This document shows positions 15,330 to 26,659 of a stretch of DNA of 61,938 nucleotides, in pieces; the stretch's first letter is position 1; each line of letters begins with the position of its first letter. The notes under the pieces were generated by a model. The model was not told where the DNA came from, did not search any database, and saw only the letters and a list, made by a program, of their open reading frames with translations. The DNA is from Actinokineospora bangkokensis (GTDB lineage: Bacteria; Actinomycetota; Actinomycetes; Mycobacteriales; Pseudonocardiaceae): positions 1-61,938 of the forward strand of contig NZ_MKQR01000019.1 of assembly GCF_001940455.1 (NCBI RefSeq). The letters are read 5' to 3'. The translations under genes were made by a program, and so were the position numbers.

Positions 15330-16439
15330 TCAGCCGATGCCCATGCCCTTGGCCAGCAGGGGCCAGCTCTGGTGCAGGGCCCGCTCCCAGTAGGGCCAGC
15401 TGTGGGTGCCCTTGCCGTAGTAGTCCACGGTGGCCGGGATGCCGAGCTGGGTGAGGCGGTCGGTGAAGCTCCGGGAGGTCAGCAGGGTGGAGGCGTCCAG
15501 GGGGTCGCCGCTCTTGCCCGCGGGGTCGAGGGGGCCGACCTCGCCGTTGCCGGAGCTGATGTAGAGGTTCACGCCGCGGAACTTCTCGATGTTGGCGTAG
15601 GGGTTGTGCTTGGCCCACAGGCCCCAGTTCAGGATCTCCTGGCCCCACAGGTCGTTGAAGTTCCAGAAGCCCTCGCGGACCAGGATGCCCTTGATGACAC
15701 CCGCGGTGCCGACGAACTGGGTGTTGGGGATGCCCGAGTAGGAGGCCACCGACTTGAAGGTGCCCGGGTAGGCGTAGCCGTAGTACAGCGCGCCGTAGCC
15801 GCCGATCGACACGCCCGCGACGGAGCGGTTGGGACCGCCCCGGTAGGCGCGCTCGACGATCTGGAGGACCTCCTTCATGTGGAAGGCCTCCCAGTTGGCC
15901 GTCTTGCTCAGGCCCATGTTCCACCACTCCGAGTACATGCCCGCGGGACCGTCGGTGGGCATGACGGTGATGACGCCCTTGTCCGCGAGGAACGAGCGCG
16001 CGTCGGTGAACACGTCCCAGGACTGGTAGTCCTTGACCTCGCAGCAGCCGTGCAGCAGCCACAGCTGCGGCCAGGTCTTGGTGGCGGTGGCCGACCAGTC
16101 GGCGGGCAGGAAGACCCGGACCATGCCGTTCTTCTTCAGCGCCGGGCTCTGGATCTCCAGGTCGTAGGTGCGGTCGGCGACCTTGGTCTCCTTCACCACC
16201 TTCGCGCCGTCGTCCGCGGTGGCCTGCGGGGCGCCGGAGGGCAGCGTGGCCGTCGGCGCGGGGGTGGCGGTCGTGCTGGTGGCGGGCTGGGACGGCCACC
16301 ACGGGAACAGCGCGGCGTCGGCCGGTCCCTGCACCAGACCCGCCGAGACCACGGCGGTGAGGACCACCGCCGACCCCCCGATCACCGCTCGGCGCAACCG
16401 GCGGGATCGGGTGCCCTCACCTCTTTGTGTCCGTGGCAT
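15330..16439 (-). CDS. Antigen-85/mycolyltransferase-like secreted esterase
   Basis: 369 residues; ATG preceded by GGAG eight bases upstream. A basic N-terminus plus hydrophobic core (RRAVIGGSAVVLTAVVSAGLV) makes an export signal, followed by a Thr/Pro/Ala-rich linker. The catalytic part is an esterase-D/Ag85 alpha/beta-hydrolase: WDVFTDARSFLADKGVITVMP, nucleophile Ser near residue 208 in GVSIGGYGAL, and catalytic His in KGTHSWPYWERAL, closely matching the Ag85 GTHSWEYW motif. Ag85 enzymes move mycolates onto trehalose and arabinogalactan outside the membrane. The gene starts 28 nt after the AccD4-like gene, so it is likely co-transcribed with the lipid-making enzymes. Acceptor and acyl group are inferred. 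Confidence 0.82.
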   Translation of the reverse strand: MPRTQRGEGTRSRRLRRAVIGGSAVVLTAVVSAGLVQGPADAALFPWWPSQPATSTTATPAPTATLPSGAPQATADDGAKVVKETKVADRTYDLEIQSPALKKNGMVRVFLPADWSATATKTWPQLWLLHGCCEVKDYQSWDVFTDARSFLADKGVITVMPTDGPAGMYSEWWNMGLSKTANWEAFHMKEVLQIVERAYRGGPNRSVAGVSIGGYGALYYGYAYPGTFKSVASYSGIPNTQFVGTAGVIKGILVREGFWNFNDLWGQEILNWGLWAKHNPYANIEKFRGVNLYISSGNGEVGPLDPAGKSGDPLDASTLLTSRSFTDRLTQLGIPATVDYYGKGTHSWPYWERALHQSWPLLAKGMGIG

Positions 16440-16467
16440 GGGCCGAACTCCATTTCTTGTCACATTC

Positions 16468-18057
16468 TCACAAGGGAATGTTCCCGTGCTTCTTCGCAGG
16501 AAGAGTCTGCTTCTTGGAACGCAATGAACGCAATGCCCTGGCCACCTGGAGGCGGGTTCGCGACGGCGGGATGACCATGTCGACGTACCCTCGCTCCGCG
16601 GCGACGTAGGGGGTCGCCTGCCACTGCTGGTAGGCGTCGGTGAGCTTGCGGCGCACCGCTTCGCGCTCGTGCTCGGGGGCGCCCGCGATCTCGCGGCGGT
16701 GCAGGATCTGCACCGCGCCCTGGGCGCCCATCACCGCGATCTCCGCGGTGGGCCAAGCGATGTTGACGTCCGCGCCGAGGTGCTTGGAGCCCATCACCGC
16801 GTAACCGCCGCCGTAGGCCTTGCGCACCACCACCGTCACCATCGGGACGGTCGCCTCGGCGTAGCTGTAGATGAGCTTGGCGCCGCGGCGGATGATGCCG
16901 CCGCGCTCCTGGTCCATCCCGGGCATGTAGCCGGGGACGTCCACCAGGGTCACGATGGGGATGTCGAAGGCGTCGCAGAACCGCACGAACCGCGCGGCCT
17001 TCTCCGAGGCGTCGATGTCGATGACGCCGGCGGACACGGTGGGCTGGTTGGCCACCACGCCGACGGTGCGGCCCTCGACCCGGCCGAAGGCGCAGATCAT
17101 GTTGCGGGCGAACCCGGCGTGGATCTCGGTGAAGTCGCCGTCGTCGAGGACCGCGCGCACGACCTCGTACATGTCGTAGCCCTGGTTCGGCGAGTCCGGG
17201 ACGAGCTTGTCCAGCGCCAGGTCGGTGGCGGTGAGCTCGGTGTCGTGGTGGAAGCCGTAGACCGGGGCGGGTTCCATGTTGTTCTGCGGCAGGTAGCCCA
17301 GCAGGGTCTGCACCCACTCGATCGCGTCGGGCTCGTCGGCGGCGCGGTAGTGGGCGTTGCCGGAGACCTCGCTGTTGGTCTGCGCCCCGCCCAGCTCGGC
17401 GTGGGTGACCCGCTGGCCGGTGACGGCGTTGACGACCTCGGGGCCGGTGACGTACATGTGCGAGGTGTCGTCGACCATGACGGTGAAGTCGGTCATCGCC
17501 GGGGAGTAGACCGCCCCGCCCGCGCACGGGCCCAGGATCATCGAGATCTGCGGGATGACCCCGGAGGCGTGGGCGTTGCGGCGGCCCAGCTCGGCGTAGT
17601 AGGCCAGCGACACCACACCCTCCTGGATGCGCGCGCCGCCGGAGTCGTTGATGCCGATGATGGGGCAGCCCAGCTTCATGGCCAGGTCCATGACCTTGAG
17701 GACCTTCTCGCCGAAGACCTCGCCCATGCTGCCGCCGAAGACGGTGAAGTCCTGGGAGAACAGGCACACCTGGCGGCCGTCGACGGTGGCCTCCCCGGTG
17801 ACGACGCCGTCGCCGTAGGGGCGGTGGGAGTCCATGCCGAAGTCGGTGGTGCGGTGCCGGGCGAACACGTCGAGCTCGGTGAAGGACCCGGGGTCGACGA
17901 GCTGGTCGATGCGCTCGCGGGCGGTGAGCTTGCCCTTGGCGTGCTGGCGGTCGGCCGCCCGCTTCTCGGCGAGCCGGATGGCCTCGTCCTGCCGTCCTGC
18001 CAGGTCCGCGATGCGGTCGGCGGTGGTCGGGTGGTACCAGCCGTTCTCTCCGAACAT
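16468..18057 (-). CDS. accD4: Acyl-CoA carboxylase carboxyltransferase (AccD4-type)
   Basis: 529 residues; ATG with AAGGAGG five bases upstream. Both halves of the biotin-dependent carboxyltransferase fold are present: N-terminal [44 protein letters not shown] and [17 protein letters not shown]-terminal [32 protein letters not shown] and [14 protein letters not shown]. In mycobacteria AccD4 carboxylates long-chain acyl-CoA to give the alpha-branch donor for Pks13, working with AccA3 and AccD5. Position 47 nt behind a Pks13-type gene supports that role. A short Lys/Arg-rich tail follows residue 515. No biotin carboxylase subunit is in the window. Confidence 0.88.
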   Translation of the reverse strand: MFGENGWYHPTTADRIADLAGRQDEAIRLAEKRAADRQHAKGKLTARERIDQLVDPGSFTELDVFARHRTTDFGMDSHRPYGDGVVTGEATVDGRQVCLFSQDFTVFGGSMGEVFGEKVLKVMDLAMKLGCPIIGINDSGGARIQEGVVSLAYYAELGRRNAHASGVIPQISMILGPCAGGAVYSPAMTDFTVMVDDTSHMYVTGPEVVNAVTGQRVTHAELGGAQTNSEVSGNAHYRAADEPDAIEWVQTLLGYLPQNNMEPAPVYGFHHDTELTATDLALDKLVPDSPNQGYDMYEVVRAVLDDGDFTEIHAGFARNMICAFGRVEGRTVGVVANQPTVSAGVIDIDASEKAARFVRFCDAFDIPIVTLVDVPGYMPGMDQERGGIIRRGAKLIYSYAEATVPMVTVVVRKAYGGGYAVMGSKHLGADVNIAWPTAEIAVMGAQGAVQILHRREIAGAPEHEREAVRRKLTDAYQQWQATPYVAAERGYVDMVIPPSRTRLQVARALRSLRSKKQTLPAKKHGNIPL

Positions 18058-18104
18058 CACTGCCTCCTTCCACTCAGGTCAAGCACGGGCGGGTCCGGTC
18101 TGCC

Positions 18105-21100
18105 TCACTGCCGCACCGGGGGACGCGGGTGGTCGAGCACGCCGCGCAGCTCGCGGGCGATGACGGCCACGTTCGGGGGGTCGATCATGGTGAGGTGGTC
18201 GCCGGGGACCTTGACCACCTCCAGCGCGGGGGCGTGCTCGTCCCAGCCGAGCGTGTCGTCCGCGCGCTTGTACCGCGGGTCGAGCTGGGTGGTGAGCGGG
18301 TGCGGTTCCTTGGCGCGGAACAGCACCACCCGGCCGTCGTAGGGGCGCGGGGTGTAGTTCTCCGCGACCCGGGCGTCCACGTAGGACGTGTACTGGTGGT
18401 GCAGGGCGGCGGCGCCCATGCCCTCGACGTTGGCGGCCAGCGACTCGATGATGTAGCGGATCTGCTGCTCGTCGTCGAGGCCGCGCAGCCGCTGCGGCGA
18501 CAGGTCCAGGTCGACGCCGTAGGTGTCCTGGATGTGCTCGGCGAAGCGGGCGAACCGGTCGAGGTTGACCTGCTCCTGCGACACCGGCAGCGCGCTCTCC
18601 AGCGGCAGGATGGTGTCGATCATCGCGACCACCTCGACCTGCTCACCGGCGGCGGTGAGCAGCTGGGCGAGCTGGTAGGCCAGCAGGCCGCCGAAGGACC
18701 AGCCGCCGAGCCGGTAGGGGCCCTCGGGCTGGACCTCGCGCAGCATCGCCAGGTAGCGCTCGGCCTTGGCCTCCAGGGTGTCCACGTCGTCGAGGCGCTC
18801 GAAGCCGTAGACGGGCACGCCCGGCCCCATCAGCTGCACCAGCGAGCGGTAGACGCTCGTGGGGCCGCCCGCGGGGTGGAACAGGAAGACCGGGGTGCCG
18901 GTGTCGCAGGCCTGGAGCACCCGCAGCGGCTTGCCGCCGTTGCCCTCGATCTGCTCGCGCAGCAGGTCGGCCATGGCGGCCACGGTGGGTTCGGCGAACA
19001 GCTCGGCCTGGCCGGGCACCGACTCCAGCTCGCGCTCGACGGCCTTGTGCACCTGCTCGGCCTGCGCCTGGTCGCCGAGGCCGAAGAAGTTGTCGTGCAC
19101 GCCCGGCTCGGGCACCTGGAGCACGTCCTGCCAGATGCGGGCCACCCAGCGCTCGGAGGGGTCGCGCGGGCCGACCTTGCGCGGGCCCGCCTTGGCCTGG
19201 CGGGCGGCGCGGTCGGCCGGGTCGGCCTCGCCCAGCCCGGAGGCCGAGGACAGGTAGTCGGCGAGCTCGGCCAGGCTGGCGCCGCGCAGCAGCAGCGGCA
19301 CCGGCAGCGGCAGGCCGAAGTCGCGCTCCACCGCGCCGCGGGCGCGCATGGCCAGCAGCGAGTCCAGGCCGAGCTGGGTGAGCGGGACGTAGCGGTCGAT
19401 GCGCTCGGCGGCGAAGCCCATCAGCTCGGCGATGATGCCGACCAGGTGGTCCTCCAGGGCGGCGCGGGCGGCGGCGGGGGCCATCGCGCGCAGCTCGGCC
19501 ATGCCCGCCCAGTCCGCCGACCCCGCGGTCGCCGCCTGCTCGGCGGGCTTGACCAGCTCGAAGAACGGGCGGGTGGCCAGCTGCGGGAACAGCGACATCG
19601 TGGTGCCCAGGTCGAGCCGGGCGATGCCGGTGGCGGCGCGGCCGTCGGCCAGGACGGCGGCCAGCGCCTGCATGCCCTCGGCGGGGCCCAGCGGGTCCAG
19701 GACGGGGTTGTCCTTGCCGACCGCGCCGCCGACCTCGTCCCAGGCGCCCCAGTTGACGGTGGTGGCGGGCAGGCCGTGGGCGCGGCGCCAGGCGACCAGG
19801 GCGTCGAGCCAGGCGTTGGCGGTGGCGTAGGCGCTCTGGCCCGGGGAGCCGAACAGCGCCGCGGCCGAGGAGTACATGAGCCACCAGTCGAGGTCGTGCC
19901 CGGCGGTGGCGTGGTGCAGGGCGAGCGCGCCGCCCGCCTTGGCGTGCCAGACGGTCGCGAGGTCGTCGGCGTCGAGGGTGGCCAGGGCGCCGTCGGCCAG
20001 GACACCGGCGGCGTGCAGGACGCCGCGCAGCGGGACCCCGCCCTCGGTGGCGGCGGCGACCAGGTCGCGGGCCACCTCCTCGGCGGCGACGTCCCCGGCG
20101 ACGACGCGCACGTCGGCGCCGAGTTCGCGCAGCCGCGCGACCAGGGGTTCGGTGTCGGGAGTCAGGCCGCGGCGGCCGGAGAGCACGACGCGGGTGGCGC
20201 CGCGCTCGGCCAGCCAGCGGCCCGCGAGCAGGCCCAGGCCGCCGAGGCCGCCGGAGACGACGTAGGCGCCGTCGCGGACGACGGGGTGCTCCCCGGACTC
20301 GTCGACCTCGGCCTTGGCGAGCTTGGCGGTGTACCGGGCGCCGCCGCTCCAGGCGACCTCGTCCGCGGCGTCGTCGGCCAGCAGCTCGGTGGCCAGCTGC
20401 GCGGTCCACTCCGGACCGTCGAGGTCGACGGTGGTGGCGCGGAGTTCGGGGTTCTCGAAGGCGAGCACGCGGGCCAGGCCGCGCAGCGCGCCCTGGTCGG
20501 GCGAGCCGGGGCCGTCGAGGGCGGTGGCGCCGCGGGTGGCGATCCACAGCCGCGGCGGGGTGCGGCCGGGTTCGGTGCCGCCGGTGAGCTGGGCGACCAG
20601 CGCGGACACGGCGAGCACGTTGGCGCGGGCGGTGGCGGGGGTGAGCCCGTCGGAGCCCGCCGCCGCGAACACGACCCCGGCCGGGGTGCGCCCGGCGAGC
20701 GCGGCGGGGTCGACCGCGGGAAGGCAGGTGACCTCGGCGCCCAGGTGCGCGCGCAGCTCGTCCACCCAGTCCGGTTCGGAGTCCGCGACGACCACCCAGG
20801 TGCGGCCGTCCACCTCGGACCGCTCGACGTCGGCGCGCTCCCACTCGGCGGCGAAGGCCTTCTCCGCCAGGGGCAGCGGCACCGAGGAGCGGCGCATCCG
20901 GCGCACGTAGACGCCGGTGACGTCGACCACGACGGCGTCGTCGGCGTCGACCAGCTGCACCGCGCCGACCAGGCCGTCGAGGCCGTCGTCGAGCGAGTCC
21001 AGCCGGGCGTCGACGCGCACGGCGGTGCCCGGGTCGCCGAAGACCCGCACCCGGCCCAGCGACAGCGGCAGGTAGGTGCCCCCGCCCGCGCTGATCCGGT

Positions 21101-24100
21101 CGAAGGCCGCGGCGGCCAGGGCGTGCAGGGCGGCGTCGGACAGGGCGGGGTGCAGCACGTACCCGGTGGCGCGCCCGGCCTCGGCGGGCAGGGCGAGGGC
21201 GGCCGAGGCGGTGCCGGGGCCCGCGACGACGTCGGACAGGCCGCGGAAGGCGGGGCCGTAGGCCTGGCCCATCTCCGCCATGGCCGGGTAGAGGTCGACG
21301 GCGGTGCCGCCGGTGGTGCGGCCCAGCGGTTCCACCGCGTCCTCGCGGCGGCGCACGGTGGCCGAGGCGTGCCGGGTCCAGGCGCCGGAGGCGGACTTGG
21401 TGCTGACCGTGACCACACCGGAGTCCTTGCCGGTGAGGGTGAGCGAGGTGGTGACCTCGGTGCGCGCGGCCAGCGGCAGCACCTGGGTCAGCTCGACGTC
21501 GCGCACCTCGACCGGGCCGCGCAGCGCCTCGCGGGCCGCGGCCAGCGCCAGCTCCAGGTAGGCGGTGCCGGGGAAGATCGCGACCCCGTGAGCGGCGTGG
21601 TCGGTGATCCAGGGCTGGGCGTCGGTGCCGACGTCGGCGCGCCACAGGTGGCGGTCGCCCTCCGGCAGCTCGATGTGCACCCCGAGCAGCGGGTGGCGCC
21701 CGGCGGGGACGGCGGCGGCGCGCGGCTTGGGCCAGAACCGGTGGTGCTCCCAGCGCGGGCCGGGCAGCGCCACCGGGGGCAGCGCCTCGTGCCGGGTGGC
21801 CAGCGCGGTGGGGTGGCCCAGGGTGTGCAGGGTGGCGAGGCTGGTGAGGAAGGTGGCCCGCTCGTCGTCCTTGCGGTGCGCGCTGGGCAGGCCGACGACC
21901 TCCCGGCCCAGGCCCGCCGCGGTCTGCTCCAGGGCCGACAGCGCGATCGGGTGCGGGGAGATCTCGACGAACCGGGTGTGCCCGTCGGCGATGGCGGCGG
22001 TGAGCGCGTGGGCGAAGCGCACCGGGCGGCGCAGGTTCTTCACCCAGTACTCCACGTCGAAGGCCGGGACCTCGCGCGGGTCGTCGAGCACGGAGGTGTA
22101 GCTGGGGGTGCTGGTCGCGGTGGCGGTGAGCCCGGCCATGCCCGCGCGGAACTCGTCGAGCACCGGCTCGATGGCGGGCGAGTGGCCCGCGCCGCCGACC
22201 TTGAGCCTGCGGGCGAGGCGGCCGAGGCCGTCCACGTGGGCCATCAGCGCGACGACCTCGTCGGTGTCGCCGGTGACGGTGCACTGGGTGGGCGAGGCGT
22301 AGACGGCGACGCTGACCGAGGGGAAGCGCGGGGCCAGCTCGTCGAACTCGGCCGGGGACAGCTCCACCACGGCCATCGTGCCCAGGCCGGAGTCGTTGAT
22401 GCCCGACAGCAGCCGGGCCCGGGTGGTCATGACCTTGAGGCCGTCGACCACCGACAGCGCGCCCGCGGTGACCGCGGCGGCGACCTCGCCCATGGAGTGC
22501 CCGACGACCGCGGCGGGCTCGACGCCGTGCGCGCGCCACAGCGCGGCCAGCGCGACCTGCACGCCGAACAGGGCGGGCTGGGTGGCGGCGAGGTCGGGCA
22601 GCTCCTGGGCGCCGGAGAGGACCTTGCGCAGCGAGAACCCGGTGACCGCGCGGAAGTCGACGTCGAGGTCGTTGACGGCGTTGCGGAAGGCGGGCTCGGT
22701 GGCCAGCAGCACCCGGCCCATGGCCTCCCAGTTCGAGCCGTAGCCGGAGAACAGGAACACCACGTCGGCGTCGTCGCGGCGGCTGGTGCCGGTGACCACG
22801 CCGGGGGCGGGCTCGCCGCGGCCGAGCGCGCGCAGCGACCCCACCAGGGCCTCGCGGCCCGCGGCGACGACGGCGCCGCGCACCGGCAGGTGCTCGCGGC
22901 GGCGGGCCAGGGTGGCGGCGACGGCGCCGAGGGCGGGGGCGTCCTCGCCCGCGGCGTCGAGGAAGTCGGCCAGGTCGCCCGCGCGGGCGGCCAGGGCGGC
23001 CGAGGAGCGCGCGGACAGGGCGAGCACGTGGGTGTCGGTGGCGTCGGTGCGCGGCACGCGCTTGCGCTTGGCGGGCCACTCCTCCAGCACCACGTGGGCG
23101 TTGGTGCCGCCGAAGCCGAAGGCGGACACGCCCGCGCGGGCGCGGCCGGAGTAGCGCGGCCACGCGGTCGGCTCGGGCACCACGCGCAGGCCCGCGCCGT
23201 CGAAGTCGATGTTGGGGTTTGGCTCGCGGTAGTGCAGGCTCGCGGGCAGCCGGTCGTGGCGCATGGCCAGCACGACCTTGATGAACCCGGCGATGCCCGC
23301 CGCGCCCTCCAGGTGGCCCAGGTTGGACTTGACCGAGCCGAGCAGCAGCGGCCGGTCGCCCGCGCGGCCCGCGCCGAGCACCTGGCCCAGGGCGGTGGCC
23401 TCGATCGGGTCGCCGAGGAAGGTGCCGGTGCCGTGCGCCTCGACGTAGTCCACCCCGGACGGGTCGAGTTCGGCGGTGGCGTAGGCGTCGCGCAGCAGGT
23501 CGGCCTGGGCGTCGGGGTTGGGGGCCATCATGCCGTTGGAGCGGCCGTCGGAGTTGACCGCGCTGCCGCGCACGACCGCGAGCACCCGGTCGCCGTCGCG
23601 GCGGGCGTCGGTGAGCCGCTTGAGCACGACCACCCCGCAGCCCTCGCCGCGCACGATGCCGTCGGCGGCGGCGTCGAAGGCCTTGCACCGGCCGTCGGCG
23701 GCCAGCACGCCCGCGCTGTGGAAGTTGGCGAACACCGCCGGGCTCAGCAGCAGGTTGACCCCGCCGACGATGGCGTGGTCGGTCTCGCCGCGGCGCAGCG
23801 ACTGCACGCCGTGGTGCACCGCGACCAGCGACGAGGAGCACGCGGTGTCCACGGTGAGCGACGGGCCGCGCAGGTCGAGCAGGTAGGACAGCCGGTTCGC
23901 GGCGATGCTGGCCGCGGCGCCGGTGCCCGACCAGGCGTCGATGGAGGGCAGGTCGACCATCGTCAGGTGCCCGTACTCCACCGCGGACAGCCCGACGAAC
24001 ACCCCGGTGCGGCTGCCGCGCAGCGAGCGGGGGGTGATGCCCGCGTCCTCCAGGGCCGCCCAGGTGACCTCCAGCAGCAGCCGCTGCTGGGGGTCCATGG

Positions 24101-24629
24101 CCTCGGCCTCGCGCGGGGTGATGCCGAAGAACGCGGCGTCGAACCCGGCCACGTCGTCGAGGAAGCCGCCGAGGCGGGGCAGGCCCTCCAGGTCGTGGGC
24201 GGGGGCGAACTGCTCCCAGCGGCCCGCGGGCACCTCGGAGATGGCGTCGCGGCCGCCTGCGAGCAGGTCCCAGAAGCCCTCCGGGGAGTCCACCCCGCCC
24301 GCCAGGCGCACGCCGAGGCCGACCACGGCGATGGGCTCGCCGGGCTCGACCCGGGTGGCGCCGAGCGCGCGGACCCGCTCGCCCGCCTCGCCCTCCAGCT
24401 TCTCGACCAGGGCGCGGATGGTGGGGCTCTCCCAGGCCAGGGTGGGCGGCAGCGGCCTGCCCAGCCGCTGGCCCAGCTCGCCGGACAGCGTCACCGCGTC
24501 GCGCGAGGACAGCCCCAGCTCGGTGAGCGGGCGCTCGGGGTCCACCTCGGACACCGGGAGCTTGCGCAGCTCGGCCACCCGCTCGACGAGCCAGCCGAGC
24601 AGGGTGTCCGAGGGGCCTGGCGTGGTCAT
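18105..24629 (-). CDS. pks13: Pks13-type condensing polyketide synthase with extra DH and KR domains
   Basis: 2174 residues, ATG overlapping the upstream stop (ATGA). Domain order: ACP1 (Ppant Ser42 in LGLSSRD), KS (about 98-520; Cys near 263 in DTACSSS, then EAHGTGT and KSNLGH), AT (about 600-900; GHSMGE near 712, specificity position GAGHSP), DH (about 985-1250; intact HxxxGxxxx[11 protein letters not shown] near 1010, and DAALH), KR (about 1450-1680; GGLGGLG, YSS, YATAN), ACP2 (LGLDSLLAM near 1756), and TE (about 1920-2165; GWSFGG near 1976, GDHLTMID). ACP1, the TE lid ([11 protein letters not shown]) and operon context match Pks13, which joins two fatty acids. Mycobacterial Pks13 is about 1730 residues and has no DH or KR. 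There is no ER. Confidence 0.87.
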   Translation of the reverse strand: MTTPGPSDTLLGWLVERVAELRKLPVSEVDPERPLTELGLSSRDAVTLSGELGQRLGRPLPPTLAWESPTIRALVEKLEGEAGERVRALGATRVEPGEPIAVVGLGVRLAGGVDSPEGFWDLLAGGRDAISEVPAGRWEQFAPAHDLEGLPRLGGFLDDVAGFDAAFFGITPREAEAMDPQQRLLLEVTWAALEDAGITPRSLRGSRTGVFVGLSAVEYGHLTMVDLPSIDAWSGTGAAASIAANRLSYLLDLRGPSLTVDTACSSSLVAVHHGVQSLRRGETDHAIVGGVNLLLSPAVFANFHSAGVLAADGRCKAFDAAADGIVRGEGCGVVVLKRLTDARRDGDRVLAVVRGSAVNSDGRSNGMMAPNPDAQADLLRDAYATAELDPSGVDYVEAHGTGTFLGDPIEATALGQVLGAGRAGDRPLLLGSVKSNLGHLEGAAGIAGFIKVVLAMRHDRLPASLHYREPNPNIDFDGAGLRVVPEPTAWPRYSGRARAGVSAFGFGGTNAHVVLEEWPAKRKRVPRTDATDTHVLALSARSSAALAARAGDLADFLDAAGEDAPALGAVAATLARRREHLPVRGAVVAAGREALVGSLRALGRGEPAPGVVTGTSRRDDADVVFLFSGYGSNWEAMGRVLLATEPAFRNAVNDLDVDFRAVTGFSLRKVLSGAQELPDLAATQPALFGVQVALAALWRAHGVEPAAVVGHSMGEVAAAVTAGALSVVDGLKVMTTRARLLSGINDSGLGTMAVVELSPAEFDELAPRFPSVSVAVYASPTQCTVTGDTDEVVALMAHVDGLGRLARRLKVGGAGHSPAIEPVLDEFRAGMAGLTATATSTPSYTSVLDDPREVPAFDVEYWVKNLRRPVRFAHALTAAIADGHTRFVEISPHPIALSALEQTAAGLGREVVGLPSAHRKDDERATFLTSLATLHTLGHPTALATRHEALPPVALPGPRWEHHRFWPKPRAAAVPAGRHPLLGVHIELPEGDRHLWRADVGTDAQPWITDHAAHGVAIFPGTAYLELALAAAREALRGPVEVRDVELTQVLPLAARTEVTTSLTLTGKDSGVVTVSTKSASGAWTRHASATVRRREDAVEPLGRTTGGTAVDLYPAMAEMGQAYGPAFRGLSDVVAGPGTASAALALPAEAGRATGYVLHPALSDAALHALAAAAFDRISAGGGTYLPLSLGRVRVFGDPGTAVRVDARLDSLDDGLDGLVGAVQLVDADDAVVVDVTGVYVRRMRRSSVPLPLAEKAFAAEWERADVERSEVDGRTWVVVADSEPDWVDELRAHLGAEVTCLPAVDPAALAGRTPAGVVFAAAGSDGLTPATARANVLAVSALVAQLTGGTEPGRTPPRLWIATRGATALDGPGSPDQGALRGLARVLAFENPELRATTVDLDGPEWTAQLATELLADDAADEVAWSGGARYTAKLAKAEVDESGEHPVVRDGAYVVSGGLGGLGLLAGRWLAERGATRVVLSGRRGLTPDTEPLVARLRELGADVRVVAGDVAAEEVARDLVAAATEGGVPLRGVLHAAGVLADGALATLDADDLATVWHAKAGGALALHHATAGHDLDWWLMYSSAAALFGSPGQSAYATANAWLDALVAWRRAHGLPATTVNWGAWDEVGGAVGKDNPVLDPLGPAEGMQALAAVLADGRAATGIARLDLGTTMSLFPQLATRPFFELVKPAEQAATAGSADWAGMAELRAMAPAAARAALEDHLVGIIAELMGFAAERIDRYVPLTQLGLDSLLAMRARGAVERDFGLPLPVPLLLRGASLAELADYLSSASGLGEADPADRAARQAKAGPRKVGPRDPSERWVARIWQDVLQVPEPGVHDNFFGLGDQAQAEQVHKAVERELESVPGQAELFAEPTVAAMADLLREQIEGNGGKPLRVLQACDTGTPVFLFHPAGGPTSVYRSLVQLMGPGVPVYGFERLDDVDTLEAKAERYLAMLREVQPEGPYRLGGWSFGGLLAYQLAQLLTAAGEQVEVVAMIDTILPLESALPVSQEQVNLDRFARFAEHIQDTYGVDLDLSPQRLRGLDDEQQIRYIIESLAANVEGMGAAALHHQYTSYVDARVAENYTPRPYDGRVVLFRAKEPHPLTTQLDPRYKRADDTLGWDEHAPALEVVKVPGDHLTMIDPPNVAVIARELRGVLDHPRPPVRQ

Positions 24630-26419
24630 CGCGGGCGTCCGTCCGTGAGGGTGCCCTCGGCCCAGCGCTTGCGGCACACCGCGCGGCTGACCTTGCCGCT
24701 GGAGGTGCGCGGCACGCCGCCGGGCTCGACGATGAGCACGTCGTGCAGCGACAGGCCGTGCGCGCGGGAGACCGCGTCGGTGACGGCCTTGGTGACCTCG
24801 GCCCGGTCGAGCTCCTCGGCGGAGACGACCTTGGACCGCTCCAGCATGACCACCACCTGCTCCTGGCCGTCCTGGCCGCCGGTGAAGGCGGAGAAGGCGA
24901 CCAGGGCGTGCTTGCGCACCGCGGGGTGGGCCTGCTCGGCGGTGGCCTCGATGTCCTGGGGGTAGTGGTTGCGGCCGTCGACGATGATGAGGTCCTTGAT
25001 GCGGCCGGTGATGTAGAGCTCGCCGTCGTGCAGGACGCCCAGGTCACCGGTGCGGAACCAGCCGCGGCCGTCGACGCCGCGCCCGTCGAAGCCGTCGTCC
25101 TCCAGGTACCTGCCGAAGGACTCCGCGGTCTGCTCGGGGCGCTGCCAGTACCCGGCGGCGATGTTGACCCCGGACAGCCAGAGCTCGCCCACGGTGCCCT
25201 CGTCGACGAGCTTGCCCGACTCCGGGTCCACCATGCGCAGGTGCTGGTCGACCGGGCGGCCGCAGGACACCAGCCGGGAGGTGGGGGCGCCCCCGGCGGC
25301 GGGGGTGGCCAGGCCGCGGGTGAGCGCGTCGCGGTCGAAGTCGGTGGCGCGCGGCAGCGAGCCCTGCTCGCTGGCGGCGACGAGCACGACCGCCTCGGCC
25401 ATGCCGAAGGAGGGCCGGTGCGCGGTGCGCTCCAGGCCGCAGCCCGCGAAGGCGTCGGCGAAGCGGTCGATGGCGCCCATGGTGATCGGCTCGGAGCCGT
25501 CCACCAGGGACACCACGTCGGACAGGTCCAGCAGGGCCTTCTCCTGCTCGGTGATCCGGGAGGCGGCGTAGGCGTAGGCGAAGTTCGGCGCGGCGGTGAC
25601 CCCGCCCGCGGCGTCGGCCAGCGCCTGCACCCAGCGGAAGGGCCGCTCCAGGAAGGCGATCGGGTCCATCAGCACGACCGGGTTGCCGGAGTACACCACC
25701 ACGCCCAGGGCGAGCACCAGGCCCATGTCGTGGAACAGCGGCAGCCAGCTCACCAGGGTGTAGTCGCCGTCGGGGGCGCCGTAGCACGCGCAGTTCTGCC
25801 GGGCGTTGTTCACCACGTTCCGGTTGGTGATCATGACGCCCGCGGGGATGCGGGTGGACCCGGAGGTGTACTGCAGGTAGGACACGTCGTCGGGCTGGGG
25901 GACGAACTCGGCGTAGTCCGCGGCGCGCTCGTCGGGGATGGTGTCGATCGAGGCGGTGTGGGCGATGGACAGGCCCTTGTCGGCGAGGTAGGCGTCCAGG
26001 GTGGCGCGCTGCTCGTCGAGGGTCAGCGCCATGGTGGGCGCGCAGTCGGCGAGCACCGCGGCCAGCCGGTCGGCGTGGCCGGGCAGGTCCGGCGGGAACA
26101 GCGGCACAGCGATGGCGCCCGCGCGGATCGCGCCGAGCAGGCCGGCGACGTACTCGGTGGACTGGCGGGCCAGCACGACGACCCGGTCGCCGGGGGCGGT
26201 GTGCGCCTGCACCTCGGCGGCCACGGCGCTCACGCGGGCGTCCAACTGGGCCCAGGTGACGGTGGTGGCGACGCCGTCGAAGCTGGTGCGGTAGTCCAGG
26301 TAGGTGTAAGCGGGCTCGTCGGGGCGCTCCTGCGCCCACCACGCGCACAGGGTGGCGAGCGAGTCGTTGCCCACCTCGGACCCCGCCACCGGGCTGTCGG
26401 TCCGCACACCAGAAGTCAT
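24626..26419 (-). CDS. fadD32: FadD32-type long-chain fatty acyl-AMP ligase
   Basis: 597 residues from ATG with a GAGGA site. ANL-superfamily adenylate-forming enzyme. Motifs: nucleotide loop YTSGSTRIPAGVMITNRN, SWLPLFHDMGL, FGMAEAVVLVA, and the late core YITGRIKDLIIVDGRNHYPQDIE, whose wording matches the fatty acyl-AMP ligase branch rather than acyl-CoA synthetases. The C-terminal Lys in SSGKVSR is present. In mycobacteria FadD32 activates the meromycolic chain and loads it on the N-terminal ACP of Pks13. Here the stop overlaps the Pks start codon, so the two are made together. A sigma-A-like promoter lies about 150 nt upstream. Confidence 0.9.
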   Translation of the reverse strand: MTSGVRTDSPVAGSEVGNDSLATLCAWWAQERPDEPAYTYLDYRTSFDGVATTVTWAQLDARVSAVAAEVQAHTAPGDRVVVLARQSTEYVAGLLGAIRAGAIAVPLFPPDLPGHADRLAAVLADCAPTMALTLDEQRATLDAYLADKGLSIAHTASIDTIPDERAADYAEFVPQPDDVSYLQYTSGSTRIPAGVMITNRNVVNNARQNCACYGAPDGDYTLVSWLPLFHDMGLVLALGVVVYSGNPVVLMDPIAFLERPFRWVQALADAAGGVTAAPNFAYAYAASRITEQEKALLDLSDVVSLVDGSEPITMGAIDRFADAFAGCGLERTAHRPSFGMAEAVVLVAASEQGSLPRATDFDRDALTRGLATPAAGGAPTSRLVSCGRPVDQHLRMVDPESGKLVDEGTVGELWLSGVNIAAGYWQRPEQTAESFGRYLEDDGFDGRGVDGRGWFRTGDLGVLHDGELYITGRIKDLIIVDGRNHYPQDIEATAEQAHPAVRKHALVAFSAFTGGQDGQEQVVVMLERSKVVSAEELDRAEVTKAVTDAVSRAHGLSLHDVLIVEPGGVPRTSSGKVSRAVCRKRWAEGTLTDGRPR

Positions 26420-26569
26420 CGTGTCCCGTCCTCAGGGGGTCGTCAGGGGCTCGCGCGGCGGGGCGCGCTCGGCGGCGTTTGTGCGCGCGGAATGGCCGTC
26501 AGCGTTCCCTGCTTTTCGCGGCAACCGGTCCGGCCGATCCGAAAAAATGATGTGGACCACCCTCGGTTC

Positions 26570-26598
26570 ACCATATTTTCCGGCCTACCGGGTGTCAA
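26570..26598 (-). promoter_or_regulatory. Promoter of the fadD32-pks-accD4-Ag85 operon
   Basis: On the minus strand TTGACA (26598-26593), a 17-nt spacer and TATGGT (26575-26570) make a near-ideal housekeeping promoter. Transcription would begin near 26563, giving an untranslated leader of about 145 nt before fadD32. The 361-bp gap is more A/T-rich than its surroundings and holds no gene. Confidence 0.7.
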
Positions 26599-26659
26599 CC
26601 ATTCGGTTTTGCGACGGCTACTCCGACTTCGTGGAAACAATGTTTTTGAGCGTCCCGCG

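Noticed and set aside
18129..24965. A 2278-codon open frame on the plus strand opposite the Pks gene
   Set aside because: Its composition (long Gly/Val/Gln/His/Arg runs, no domain) is what high-GC antisense reading gives; the minus-strand Pks has seven recognisable domains.
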